64,000 nucleotides of DNA from the NCBI GenBank assembly GCA_018257865.1, contig JAEUBA010000013.1, positions 62,001 through 126,000 of the forward strand, given 5' to 3'. Under the pieces are notes generated by a model. That model worked only from the letters and a program-made list of their open reading frames with translations. It did no database searches and had not been told where the DNA came from. The position numbers and the translations under genes are program-made. How positions within the stretch are numbered: position 1 is the stretch's first letter; the number at the start of each line of letters is the position of its first letter. Origin of the DNA: Stereocaulon alpinum (lineage: Eukaryota > Ascomycota > Lecanoromycetes > Lecanorales > Stereocaulaceae). Of this stretch, positions 33,244-44,700 are shown piece by piece.

Positions 33244-35520
33244 ATGATTTGGTCTCACAAGAAGTCGTCTGATAAGAAGGTTCATGATTACATCCGGGCG
33301 AATCGCGTTACTGAGCATGACGATAGCTACGGAACTGGTCATTATATGGGCGCTACCTCAGCATCAGCACGTCCACCACGACCATCACCATTCGATCCTC
33401 TTCCAGATCCTTATGGTACTGTATCATCACCATACCGTCAAGGACTCCAGACAACGATACCACCACTTTTTGATGATAGACCACCACCAGCCAACTCAAA
33501 TACAGCCGGTCACTCCAGGGCTGTACACGGTGCGGTGAATCCGACGTCTAGAACTGAGACTCTTCCCATTCGAACCAGCTCGTCTCGTGTTAATGGAAGC
33601 AGAGCCGTGGAACCTCGGCGAGAAGCACGTCATGAGAGAACCCCTACCGTGGCCCCTTCTCGGGCCGAGGGTAAGAAGCCGGCAAAACTTCATTATGAGT
33701 CGAACAACGCCAGGAATCCTGAGGTAGGCCCATCCCGAGGGGGAAAAACACGGCCCGTCATAGATGAACGGACGCGTAACGACGAGGCAGTAGCTCGAAG
33801 ACTCGCTCAGCAATATGAACAAGCATACCACCAAGAAGCTTACGAAGCAAGCCAGAGATACCTCCAGAGAGTGGAAGAACGTGGATCTAGGCATCATGAA
33901 GACCATGGGCGCAGAAGGGATGACGAAAGACCTAGAGCACCAAGAGAACATGGAGACACAAAGGGGAAGGGGAAGGCCAGGGCTGAGCCTGAACCTGAGC
34001 CTAAGCCTAAGCCCAAGCCCAAGCCCAAGCCCAAGCCCAAACCCAAAGTCAAGCCTAGGACGGGACACATACGAGAGTGCAGAGTCTGCATGGACGATTT
34101 CGATAAGTCTGAATTGCTTTCTCCCTGCGACATGAGCCATCGCCACTACTATTGCAAAGACTGCTTGGAACGTAAGTCCCCGTCATGCTTGAGACTCATA
34201 GTAAGCCTGAGGCTGACTAAACTGCTTGTAAAACAGGAGGTATCAAGAGTAAAAGAACGCCCTTTGTCTGCTGTGATAACCAAGTCACTATCAACATCGA
34301 TAGGGTCGTTGATGATCTGGATCCGGATGTGGTGAAGGACTATAGAAACATAATCCTCGAATATACCTCAAAGGACAAGTTTTACTGCGGTGATAAGACA
34401 TGCTCTGCGTTCATACCGGCCAATAAAGTCCGTCACGACGAAGGTGTCTGTACTAAGTGTGGGAAGAGCACTTGCCACAAATGCAGAGCCCTAGCACATC
34501 CAGGTAAGCAGCTCATCTGCCCTGTCTCGACCTAACACGAAAACATGCTAAGTACGGGTTTCTTATAGGTAAGCCATGCAAGAAAGATCATGAAGCAGAG
34601 AAAATCAAGCAACTGGGTAAAGAACGTGGATGGAAACAATGCCCCGACTGCAAACAGATGATTGCAAGGACCGAAGGGTGTTGGCATGTGAAGGTACGTT
34701 CTTCGGCTCCAAAGTCATCTCTAACGAAGAATACTGACTCGAACTTTGCTGTAGTGCACTACCTGTGGCGCAGATTGGTGCTACAGGTGTGGCAAAAAGA
34801 ACTGTGACACGCAGCTCTGTTTGCCGCCTGAACAGCGCTTTCAAACGCCCGACCCCTTTGATTTTTAAGGTAACAGTGACTAAGCCTCCTTTCGATTGCA
34901 CAGCAGCTGATTCGTTGGAGAAGGAATTTGCTAATTTCAATCCCGCTATAGGTAAGAGCTGCAAAAAAGACAAAGAAGTCGAAAAGGTAAAGGAACTGGC
35001 AAAGGATAATGGATGGAAAGCATGCCCTGGCTGTCAAACTATGATCTCAAGAGACTATGGCTGCGGTCAGTTACCCATCAGTAATCACTCCTCCCCCTTC
35101 GACAGCCTTATTCAAATCATACTCGTTTCTCGAGCGCCGGGACAGCTTTCCCACTCCTGACAAAAGTCCCAAGGCTCCGAAATATGTATCAGAAAGATAT
35201 GCTGACATTGGAAGATTGTAGATCACATCATGTGTCACAGCTGTGGGATGGACTTCTGCTACAATTGCGGCTCCCACAACCCACACTGCGGATCAAGATG
35301 TTGGAAGCAACCTATAGGAGGGTTTGCGCCTCACCAGGCAAGGCTAGGGGGTTTCCCACCGTACGGGGAAATGATGCCTCCGCTTCCCGGTGGTGCCGGA
35401 TATCGTCGACCGCCGCCAATGTTCGCACCACAGCGAATTGGGTATCAGCAACCCGGAATTCCGTATGCACCACATCGAAATCGATTCCCTCAGCTAGGAG
35501 CAAGGAACCCATGGCTTTAG
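33244..35520 (+). CDS. RBR E3 ubiquitin ligase 1, with two alternative IBR/RING2 ends
   Basis: RING-IBR-RING ligases take ubiquitin from an E2 onto a RING2 cysteine, then onto a substrate. Exon 1 (33244-34171) codes a disordered, basic N-terminus with a Lys-Pro repeat and then RING1 (CRVCMDDFDKSELLSPC, HYYCKDCLER). Exon 2 (34237-34503) gives CCDNQVTINI and the IBR start (FYCGDKTCSAFIP, CTKCGKSTCHKC). Two 3' ends follow. Form A uses 34569-34693 and 34755-34868 (RING2 CPDCKQMIARTEGCWHVKC..C, stop at 34868, 477 residues). Form B uses 34952-35065 and 35222-35520 (CPGCQTMISRDYGC-DHIMC..C plus a Pro/Gln/Arg tail, 535 residues). Both acceptors take the same phase from the donor at 34504, and both keep the catalytic Cys after Gly. 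Introns common to both: 34172-34236. Which form is made is not known. Confidence 0.82.
33984..34053 (+). repeat. Hexamer repeat coding Glu-Pro / Lys-Pro
   Basis: Tandem GAGCCT then AAGCCC units coding three Glu-Pro and about nine Lys-Pro pairs just before RING1 of the first RBR ligase. Units are near identical, so copy number probably varies. Confidence 0.85.
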
Positions 35521-36554
35521 TATGCGCAGTTTGCTGGAATACACTTCTAGACCGAGTGCTAAGGATTTTGTCTGGAAGGATATAGACGCAGAGTCTCGGC
35601 TTTCTGAGTAGTCAGTCCATATTTACTCCTTACTTGAGCAAAGTAAGCTTTGAAGCAAATGCCAACAATTCCAGGATACAGTATCAGGTCAAATCTTTTG
35701 GGCCAGCGCGCAAGCTCAGGTCTAGAGCAAAACACTTTTCCCTGAAAGTAATGACAAAAGGTCGCATGAAGAGCAGGTCGCACGACTTGCATGGGCTTCC
35801 TCTCCATTATATATTTGCTTGACCATACTTCTCCGCCGATGTTCCTTTGGGCGATGTTTCGTTGTGTAGGCGATTTAAGCTTGTCTCAGAATTTGCTGCC
35901 TCCAATTTGCAGGAATGTAGTATATTATGGAACAATGACGGCGCGGAGGCCTGCAGAGGGTTTGAGGCACTGTCCAGGTCTATATCCGTTGTCCGCAACT
36001 TGAGGTGGCCTCGTGGATGAACCAACACGTTGAGGCTGGGTTGGTGCCGTTGAATGGCTCTGCCCATAGCGCAGGAATGATCTCCGGGGCTGAAGCCTCG
36101 CTAACGCTTGTTTGGCGGCTGTTGCAACTTGCCAGGGGTTAACTAGCTTGTCAAAATGGCATCGTCGCGAGATGTCAAAAGTCAATTGCAACCACAGTCA
36201 GTGACTGGCTGGGTCATACACCGTATCTGTGCTCAGACGAAACCACAATGAAAGCTCACTTCCTCCTCAGGAAGCTCATTTGCTGCCCCTGTGATGTCCT
36301 AGACACTAGGAGTGGGGGTCCTGCTGCCTCCCGCGTCATAGAGCGCCATGCATTTGCTTTAACGATATCGAGCAAAGTGCGAAAGTTGACCTTTGACACT
36401 GAAACGTAGTAAGGCTACTGTGGTATGTCATCGTCCAGCGTGGTTAAGTGGGGTCAGTCAATACTCGGGTACCATTTGCACGTCGATTGCGTTGAGAACT
36501 GCGTGGGCTGAATGCTTGTCGGCCATATGAACGCGTATATATATATTGTTTGGT
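35521..36554. other. Intergenic stretch, promoter of second RBR gene
   Basis: About 1.03 kb between RBR genes 1 and 2. A TATATATATAT run at 36536-36546 lies only about 10 nt before the RBR2 start codon, too close for a usual TATA box. No gene or repeat recognised in the rest. Confidence 0.5.
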
Positions 36555-39224
36555 ATGGATGACCCTGCAACGAAGGGGGTGCTCCTAGATTCGATCGAGA
36601 TCCATCGCGAGCACCTCCTGTCCAAAGAAGAGCAACGCATCTATTCCTTCAGAAAGGGCAAGTCGCCAGCTACGGAGCAAGATGAGGAGCGGGAAGCGCA
36701 GCTTGAGAAACAATTGAAAGATCTGGCAGACAATTATAAATCCATCAGTGAGAACAAGGCTACCGCTAGGCAGCGCAAAAGGACGAGAGGGGCAACTTCC
36801 GACAGCACATCCTTGGTCTCACCTGAGAAGTGGCCACTGGTAGCGCAGACGAACGTCATACCTGAGAGTCTTGAATCGTCGTCCGAAGATGAAGAGCCTA
36901 TATGGAATCCATTGACAAGCTCTTATGCTCATCGACAGACTGGCTTCGAACCTGGACCTTCCAAGTCAAGATATGGTTCGGATACTCCGGAGAGCATTGA
37001 GAATGGCTACCATGGCAGACTCGAGACTCCGGTAGGTGTCTGGCTAGGCTCAAAGGATTTCAATGTTCAACAGGAAATGCTGAGTTCACACTTCAGACAA
37101 CAGAATCACCGCCCTCGCAAGAGCGCCATACCTCACCAAGCACTTCACCTTACCCCATCAGCCCCGCAAGTACCGGTCACGGTGACATTGAAAGAGATGA
37201 TAGCGTAGCTCCGCCGGCGAGCACACGCCTGGGAAGACTGTCATTCAATGTTCTCCTGTCTTGGATAACTCCAAGAGCGATGGGAGCTGTTTGGGGAGGA
37301 AAGCCGTCCGATGCACACCCAGCAAAGCTGGATCCACCTCCAGAAAGAGAGGAAGGTGCACGTTGCAACAATAGCGGTAAACCGCAAATGCCGGCATTGC
37401 CTGAGAGTCAGGTGAAGAAAACTTCTACACAGCTGAGGAGACTAAGAGCCAATAGTCAACTCGATGATAAGTACCATATGCATGCTGCCCTCGGCACAGA
37501 AACCACCGAGACTCTAGATGATGGATTCACACCTGATTCAAGGTCATCTAGCGACTCCAGTAAGATAGGAGATCTGACTGCTTCCAGGAGCATCAATGGC
37601 TCCTCGGTCGAATCAACTGATGGACCAGCAACAAAAGTGAAAGCGCAACTTTCCCGAACAAGGCTCTCCTGGGGGAACATCACCGAGAAAAGGGAGAGAA
37701 AAGATGGTATTGCTAACCACATAAGCTCGAAGGAGGCCCCGCTTGCAAGCTCGGATGAGGAAAGTGGGAGAAGCGCAGCGGAGGAAATTTATCTCGAGGC
37801 TTCACGTCGTGAGGCTCTGCGTCTAGATTCATTATACAGACAACAGGAGCAAGATCGTGAGCTGGCAGAGCGTCTAGCTCGTGACGATAATTTGGCTACC
37901 GCTCTCCAAGATCTTGAGATTCGAAACGATGAGCAATCCACGTTGTTGGCCATTAACCTTGCGAATGGCTTCGTCCAAGATCAGAGTGCCTTTGCCCTAC
38001 AACAACTCGAGGAACAGGAATTCCTGTCACAATTTCAGAATCAAGCCAGTACGCAAGAAAGGCAGCTGCAAGCGGATATGGAACTCGCTCTACGACTACA
38101 TGAAGAGTCGTCTTTGATGGAGAGCGATCGCGCTCTTGCACAGAGACTTCAGTCAGAGTCTAGCCGACCAGGCTCTAGCCTGGACACGATCTTCGATAAT
38201 ATGATTCCACCCCTCGTCAACGACCCTCCACCCTCACAGTCAGCAGGCGAAACCTTTGACACCCCGGCACGAACGACCCACTCGATCTTTAGCAACCTTT
38301 TTTCTCCCGCTTTTGCTACTCAATCCCCACCCATACAGTCACGGCGGCGCTCACCTGTTCCATTCCATCAGAGGAGTGAGGCTAAGACTCGGCGGCGAGA
38401 TGGACATCATATCGATCGACAAGGAGCAGGGTGGAGTGATATGCCAGATCTTTCCGTTTTCCAGAAATTGCAGCAAGAGGAAGATCAACAATATGCACGA
38501 GACCGCGCTGAGGCTCAAAGGATACAGGACACGTTGCAAGCTCAGGATAGAATTGCGCAGGATAGGTTCAAGGCAGAACAAGCACATATCAAACGCGAGG
38601 AGTCTGCCGAATGCCTCATATGTACCGAAGATTTCGACAGAGCTGAAATGTTGCGACCATGCAAGCATTGGTATTGTCGAGGGTGCCTAGCAAGTAAAAC
38701 TCCCCTTCCTTGGAGACTTGACTCGAGCTGACTAGAATCCCGCAACAGGGGCATTCCGCAATGCCTATAACTCGAAGCCGAAGAAGCCTTTCCGGTGTTG
38801 CCAAAGTGATGTTTCCGTTGACCTTGTGGTGCGGGAGCTTGGAGCAGTATTTGTACGGGATTATAAAGCGTTTGAGTTGGAAAGATCTACAGCAAACCCG
38901 CTTTACTGCAGTAGCAAGGGCTGTGCAGGTTTCTTACCGCCTGCCGATATTCACGGAGATAATGGTAATTGCAGGAAATGTGGGAGACAGACCTGCCGCC
39001 ATTGTCGCTCCAGAGCACATCCTGGAAAGCTTTGCAGTAAGGATATGGAAACCGAGAAAGTCAAGGCATTGGCCAACAAGCAAGGCTGGAAAGCTTGCCC
39101 GGGTTGCTCCCATATGATTATGAGGAATGAAGGATGTCTCCATATGACGTGCTCGCAGTGTCGTACGGAGTTCTGCTACAACTGTGGCTCAAAGAATTGC
39201 AGAGGGACCTGTAGGAGAACGTGA
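36555..39224 (+). CDS. RBR E3 ubiquitin ligase 2, 849 residues
   Basis: Three exons (36555-37031, 37097-38693, 38749-39224) join in phase. The N-terminal 600 residues are mostly disordered and charged, with helical, Glu/Arg/Gln-rich stretches around 37780-38170 that look like UIM-type or coiled-coil helices (RELAERLARDDNLATAL, QADMELALRLHEES, SDRALAQRLQSES). These [AL]..[AL][LR]-type helices occur in many ubiquitin binders, so ubiquitin binding is plausible. RING1: CLICTEDFDRAEMLRPC..HWYCRGCL; IBR: LYCSSKGCAGFLP, CRKCGRQTCRHC; RING2: CPGCSHMIMRNEGCLHMTC..CRTEFCYNCG with the catalytic Cys in EGC-LHM. The protein ends just after RING2. The apparent frame change near 37100-37280 is explained by the intron 37032-37096. 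Confidence 0.9.
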
Positions 39225-39654
39225 AAGTAATAGAATGCCCATCACAATTGCATAGTCATTAACAAGATCCCTTTCCAAATATGTGGGCGTCTCACGAAAA
39301 GAATTCATAGCATCTGTGTGCGATAAGCATGCTAGAGTCAATCTCGAGGGCGACGCGTCTTTGCTGGCTTACGTCTCGCTGAGCTTGACTTAGGGTTAAC
39401 CCTGAGGAATCACTCTGTCATGACAATTGGGGATTTTCAAGTAAGCGACTTCCTATTCATGCTCCACTATGAGGTCCATATGGATTGTCTGGCCACTGCG
39501 AACACCAACACTGCCAAAAGTTACCAATGCCGAAGTCGCTATAGCTCGAAGATCGGATTCTCGTTGCAGCTAACGCGTTGATAGTCTCCGCTCTCCTCCC
39601 GCATCTCCTCGCAAACGATGCCCTCCTATGGTCACAGCGGCCAAGTCCAAATCC
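39225..39654. other. Convergent gap between RBR genes 2 and 3
   Basis: 430 bp between two convergent RBR genes, holding both 3' ends. Nothing else recognised. Confidence 0.55.
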
Positions 39655-41059
39655 TCATCTTCGGCAGCCGCCCTGACAAGTCGTATAGAGGGCTCCACAA
39701 CCGTAACAAAACTGGGTACCACAACGACACTGGAACATCATTCAATTAGTATCCTAATTGAATTCTAGCCAATCGAGACGCGTCTCATAGCTTTGAACGA
39801 CACAAGTGGGGAAAGAGCCTTACTGTCATGTGTAGACACCCGCTTGACTTCTCGACCATATTGGTACAACTTGGGCAAGCTCTCCAGCCTTGCGCCGTAG
39901 CCAAAGCCCTTGCTTGCTGCGTACCAACGTCGGCGGGGCATTCAGTGCCCGAATGAGACCGATTTCGACAATGTCGACACGTAGCCGTTCTACAATGAGA
40001 GCATCGCATTGTGTCTGGGCCATTCGCCTGTGAAGGAGGTATGAATCTGGTACAAGAGCGGTTGGAGCAGTATACCGCGTTGGGTGTAGAAAGTTCAAGA
40101 ACCAGCTCGCTGTAGCGGTCACGGAAATCGTCGTCGAAAAGTCCCAAGAGATCTTCTATTGGTACAGCTCTCTGACAGCATTGGAACAGCGTTCGAGACT
40201 CTAATCCAACCTGGAAGGCACCTAGTAACGATTATCAGCCCGTGACGTTCGCTAGCCGAGAGGTTCTGCCTTACTTACTTTGGAGGTCTTCCCGACAGTA
40301 CCAATGTCCACAGGACGCCTCTATCATGGCCCACATGTCACCGGGTTCAAGACAAACGGTACACTCTCTTTCGAGCTCTTTCCTCCTCCGTTCTGCCTCT
40401 TCTGCCTGCCTTTGTCTCCGCTCTTCTTCTTGAGCCAGCTGAGCTCGTCTAGCCGCCTCCGCTTCTTCTCTTAACCTTTGCCGTTCGTCCAAATCTATGC
40501 GCTGCTGTTGTGCAGCAGCAGCATACCTTGCTCGACGATTCGCCGTTCGTTCTTCCTGCACCTTGTAGTATGCATCCGACTCCTCCTTTAGGATCTGCTC
40601 GCGCTCTTCTCTGTCTTGCAAGATGTGCTCTCGCCTGATCGTTTCACGACGGCGGTTCTGATCGACGATTTCGTCATACCATGCATCCTGATTTCTACGG
40701 GACGTCTGCGCCTTGTCCTGAAGCTGCTGATCATAGCAATTGGTCCAGAAGCCGGCACGCTCATCCTCTGGTAGTTCTCCTGCCGCCAAATTACACGCTA
40801 GCTCGAAATCTCGGCTCAATTGCTGGTCTGGCATACACGTCCGATACCACCGATGATGGCCTTCCTGTGGATTGCTGTAGCTTGTTGAGCTCCTAAGCTG
40901 GTCTCTTTTCGTCAACCCAACATCTGCCGTGCTGCTTAGCCCGGAGGTGGCATGTTTGGTCGACCTGTGGGAAGTACTGCTAGTTTCTCGATCCACCGGC
41001 CTGCTCTTAGAACTGCGAGTTATAGACCAATATGGGACTCGAGGCGGCAACGTCGTCAT
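39655..41059 (-). CDS. RBR E3 ubiquitin ligase 3, 417 residues
   Basis: Three exons in phase (41059-40279, 40221-39824, 39729-39655). The N-terminal 90 residues are Ser/Arg-rich; residues about 100-235 form a long charged, Glu/Arg/Gln-rich helix, probably coiled coil. RING1: CTVCLEPGDMWAMIEASCGHWYCREDL, in which the seventh ligand position is unusual (RED rather than xxC); FQCC closes it. IBR: VYCSNRSCTRFIPP, CSHCRTATCRHC. RING2: CPSCTNMVEKSSGCLHMTC.CGTQFCYGCG with the catalytic Cys in SGC-LHM. The intron just before the CRCGTQ block falls at the same place (HMT|C) as in form A of RBR 1 (HVK|C), which supports common descent. It lies tail-to-tail with RBR 2. Confidence 0.88.
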
Positions 41060-41765
41060 CTTAGCCCGAGTCTCAGCTTGCTCCGTTCGTTCAGGGGCGC
41101 TTCCGGTTAAAGGGAATGATGACTTATAGACGACAGGTTAACGTCGACCCATCTCAGCTTACTGTCGACTTGTTCCCAGAAATAAGCCGTTCTTCTGAAT
41201 TAGGCTGTCAAAAGTCTGTAGTGGGCACTTGAAGACTCTCAGCAAGACTTGACGCATCTCGGACGGCGCTAATCGAGAGAGTAGAGGGCACACCTTCCTT
41301 TTGATCGCCGATCCGGTCACAAGGCTAGAACGCTAACGATTCTTTCCTCGCCAAACGCAGGCATGATGACATGTCCGGTGAAGCGAAGCACAGACAGACC
41401 CGACCTAGTAAGCTCAGTCAAGAGAGAGGCAGCCTGAAGCGATTAAGCCCCTTATCACGAGTAGTCACGTTATCATCTACCCCGCATTAGCTTTACGACT
41501 ACAAGTTCTGGGCTACGCCTTTCGCCTATTTCGAATCGGCTCCACTTTTTTCTTGACTGCTACTGGCATTCTCTTGAGTTGGTGCGGCAGGCAGGCAGAC
41601 TCCAGCCTTACCATGTCTCACTTTTCGCCTAGGCTTAGTTAGTTATGAATTTAGCCTGTCTCTCCCGTCTCGTACTTCAAATTGTGATATCCCCTGGTGC
41701 ACAGCGCTGTCTTGTTCAGCGTCAAATGTTTAACGAAGGCTTCATGGGTCGAACTATCACTGAAA
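41060..41765. other. Divergent promoter region, RBR 3 / DUF7932-like gene
   Basis: 706 bp between two divergent start codons. Pyrimidine-rich stretches occur near 41560-41640. No named motif or gene. Confidence 0.5.
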
Positions 41766-44700
41766 ATGGCCGGCAAGATCAAGATCGCTGTTGATGGCGA
41801 GGACGGCACCGTCTTATCTAGGAACCCCGGGATCCGCTTGGTTACGGATAATGACGATCGGGCAGTAGCGAGGGCAAGCCTCTCCTTTCCTGGACTTTGA
41901 GCCAGATCTAATTGTCTACCGTCTTCAATGCTATTGATATGTCCGATTGTGTCCCATATCTGCTTTATCAAACATGCGCTCTTTTGGTCGGGCACTGATT
42001 CACTCCCACTACAGTTCGATACAAGCAGGGATGGAAGCCATGGCCAAAATGCAGCCCCAGCTATTCGTGGGGGACCTGCCGGTTTCATGGCTGTTGAGCT
42101 TTGGGAGTCGAATATTATACCCGAAGGCATTCACGCTCGAGTCCTCAGATGTGATGCAAGGCAGCAACCACCACCCTCAGTTGAGGTGCCAACAAAAAGA
42201 GACGTGCTGTTCACGGCCATTGGAGGTGCTGGTGAGGCTGGTAATGTAGGTGGCGATGGCCAGCCAGGAATGGACGGTACTGACGGGAGTCCTGCCACGC
42301 GTGAGATTGATGCCACGGTGAGGCTCCTCTTTGTAACTGATGCACTTCGCTTGAGTACAATTGCGCTTTTATAAAGATTTCCACATATGCTGACGAAAGG
42401 ACAGCCTGGTACAGAGGGAGGGAATGGGGGCGAGTACGTGACCGTTCATTGCTATTGATTTTTTTCTATCGACGCCACCAGTGAGGCATTCCGTGGAATC
42501 GTCTGACCAGTAACAGCGCAGGGCAAGGAACGCACGGAGGGAATGGCGGAGATGGTGGTTTCATTGAAATACACGTGGACGAAGACAAGACTCATCTTCT
42601 ATTTGCAACACATTGGGATGTCCAGGGAGGAGCTGGTGGAGCACCTGGGCGACATGGACAACCAGGGCAAGGAGGTAGGCATGGAACGGGAGGAGCAGGT
42701 CATACATGGCAAGTCTCGAGTAATGTTTGATGCCAGTGCTTACCGTTAATCTGGTATATTGGACCTAGGTCAGAACTGGTCGGCTATAGATATGATTGCA
42801 CGTCGAGATGCATAGGTCTGACAGAACTGCCAATATCGACATCCGTTGGTAGGGTTACAAGCAGAGAGGGAAGTAGAGCGTGAGTCTCAACTTAATGTTC
42901 CGCGAGATATAGCAATCTCACTCAAACTCAAAATTGTAGGATGGCGCTGGCGGCTCCGTTAAGTCGACAGATAGTGCAAGGCGGAAACCTGCAGACAATG
43001 ATAGCGCAAGCAGCCATCCAATGGGGGGCTTTAAGACAGCCGCGACAAAATCTCCACACCGGAAGATGCAAGTGTTCAGGAGGCCCAGCAAGTATGTCTT
43101 GCGTTGGTTGTGAACCGATACCAATTCGTACCAAGTTCCAACGAGTAGCTGCGTTGAATGGTCGGGACGGTAGGCCAGGGGCAAGCATAACGACTCCACT
43201 GTATCCCGGGGTGGCGGGCGAGGAAGGGACAGCTACAATCGTCGTCAGAATGCGGGACGGTATGCAGCAACAGTACACATCTAAGTACGACCTGGAGCTA
43301 GTAGATTTTGACATTGAAGACGAGAATGGAGATGGGATATTTGAACCTGGAGAACACATATATGTCAGGCGCATCAGGGTGCGAAATAACGGTCAGTTGT
43401 GAATACCCGAACACTCAATGGGCCTTTCATTTGATAGAAACCAGGAGGAATGCTCTCTCCTACTTGCCGTATTCCGATTACCGTGCGTCCTTCTCTATGG
43501 CTGCAACCTATATTCGACGCCGAAGGCCAAGCCTTAATACCAAGTTCCATTGGGCCTGGTGAATCAATGACCCTGGATGATCCTATCAAGGTACTTATAA
43601 AACCAAATAGGACACCTCCACTAGTAGGCAGCCGGTTTTTGGAGCAAGACACTTTGCTTCTTTCAGCCCACATGCCATGGCTCAATCGAGAGATCCCGAA
43701 TTTCGAGTATAGCCGTACCGTGACTATTCAGTACCCGGTGGAACTCAGAGGGTTCAACTTCCTCAAAACTATGGCACAAGGCTCTACGAGCCGAGTTGCA
43801 TTTGAGGTATGCAGGCTAGTCTCACTTCTGACTTCGTATACTAAGAACTCGTTCTAGGTCTACAATAAGAGCACGAAAGCCTTGGGAACAGCGACACCAT
43901 CTACAAGGACTGTCGAAGTCTGTAGCTCGTTTCCTACAGACTGCGGATCACTCCTCTCTCCTCTAAACGAATGGGCAAACGAAGTCACCAGGGATGTAGC
44001 CAGCGCTGCTCCTACTATTGGAACATCTTCATCTCAGGCTATTCGGATCCGGAGCGATGCAGATAGCTACCGCCACGTCGAGATCTCGATGGGGCTTTAC
44101 CTGAAGGATCCAGACCATGAGGATGATATCGGAGTGGTCGAAGAGAAAAAATTGGTTCAGCAGATCAAACTGCGTGTCCAGATCTCATCCCTTTACAATC
44201 ACAATCCACAGTCAAGATTTCTGTTGGTGACGAACGTTGAAAGCACCGGGACTCGCGTGCAGGCCATCCAAAACTTCATCAACAACAATCTGGAGATGGA
44301 AGTAGATCGATGGAACGTATCCCTTTACGGTGGCCTTGATCAACCAGTGGAAGAAGGAGAAGACTCGCCGAGGAATATAATAACAAGGTATCATGGAAAG
44401 TCTATCATCTTCCTCGGAGATCCTTTCCAATTCTTTGGTGCGGGAGAACGCGACATAGCTGAAATCTGCAACGTGCGGACTCTGGCTCAAGCAAGCCTTC
44501 ACGGCACGTCTTATTACTTCATTGGATCTGCTGGCCATCCAGCATTTCAACGCTTGGCAGAAAGGCTGGTGTTCCCTATGCCTTATTCAATGGTGAATAT
44601 AACGCAATCTCTGCCTGACTCCCAGAAATTTAACTCAAGGAGAGATCTGATTGAATCGATCAACGAGAGTAGATTTATCAGTGACCCAGGATTTGAAGCA

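Noticed and set aside
33984..34053. Regular repeats that could suggest a CRISPR-like array
   Set aside because: Units are 6 bp with no spacers, in frame within an RBR gene of a eukaryote.
34755..35065. Reading form A and form B of RBR 1 in series as one long protein
   Set aside because: Form A has a stop at 34868 and no donor of the needed phase before it.
37032..37280. Apparent frameshift splitting RBR 2 into two genes
   Set aside because: A GT-AG intron at 37032-37096 restores one frame (LETP|TTESPPSQ) without any frameshift.
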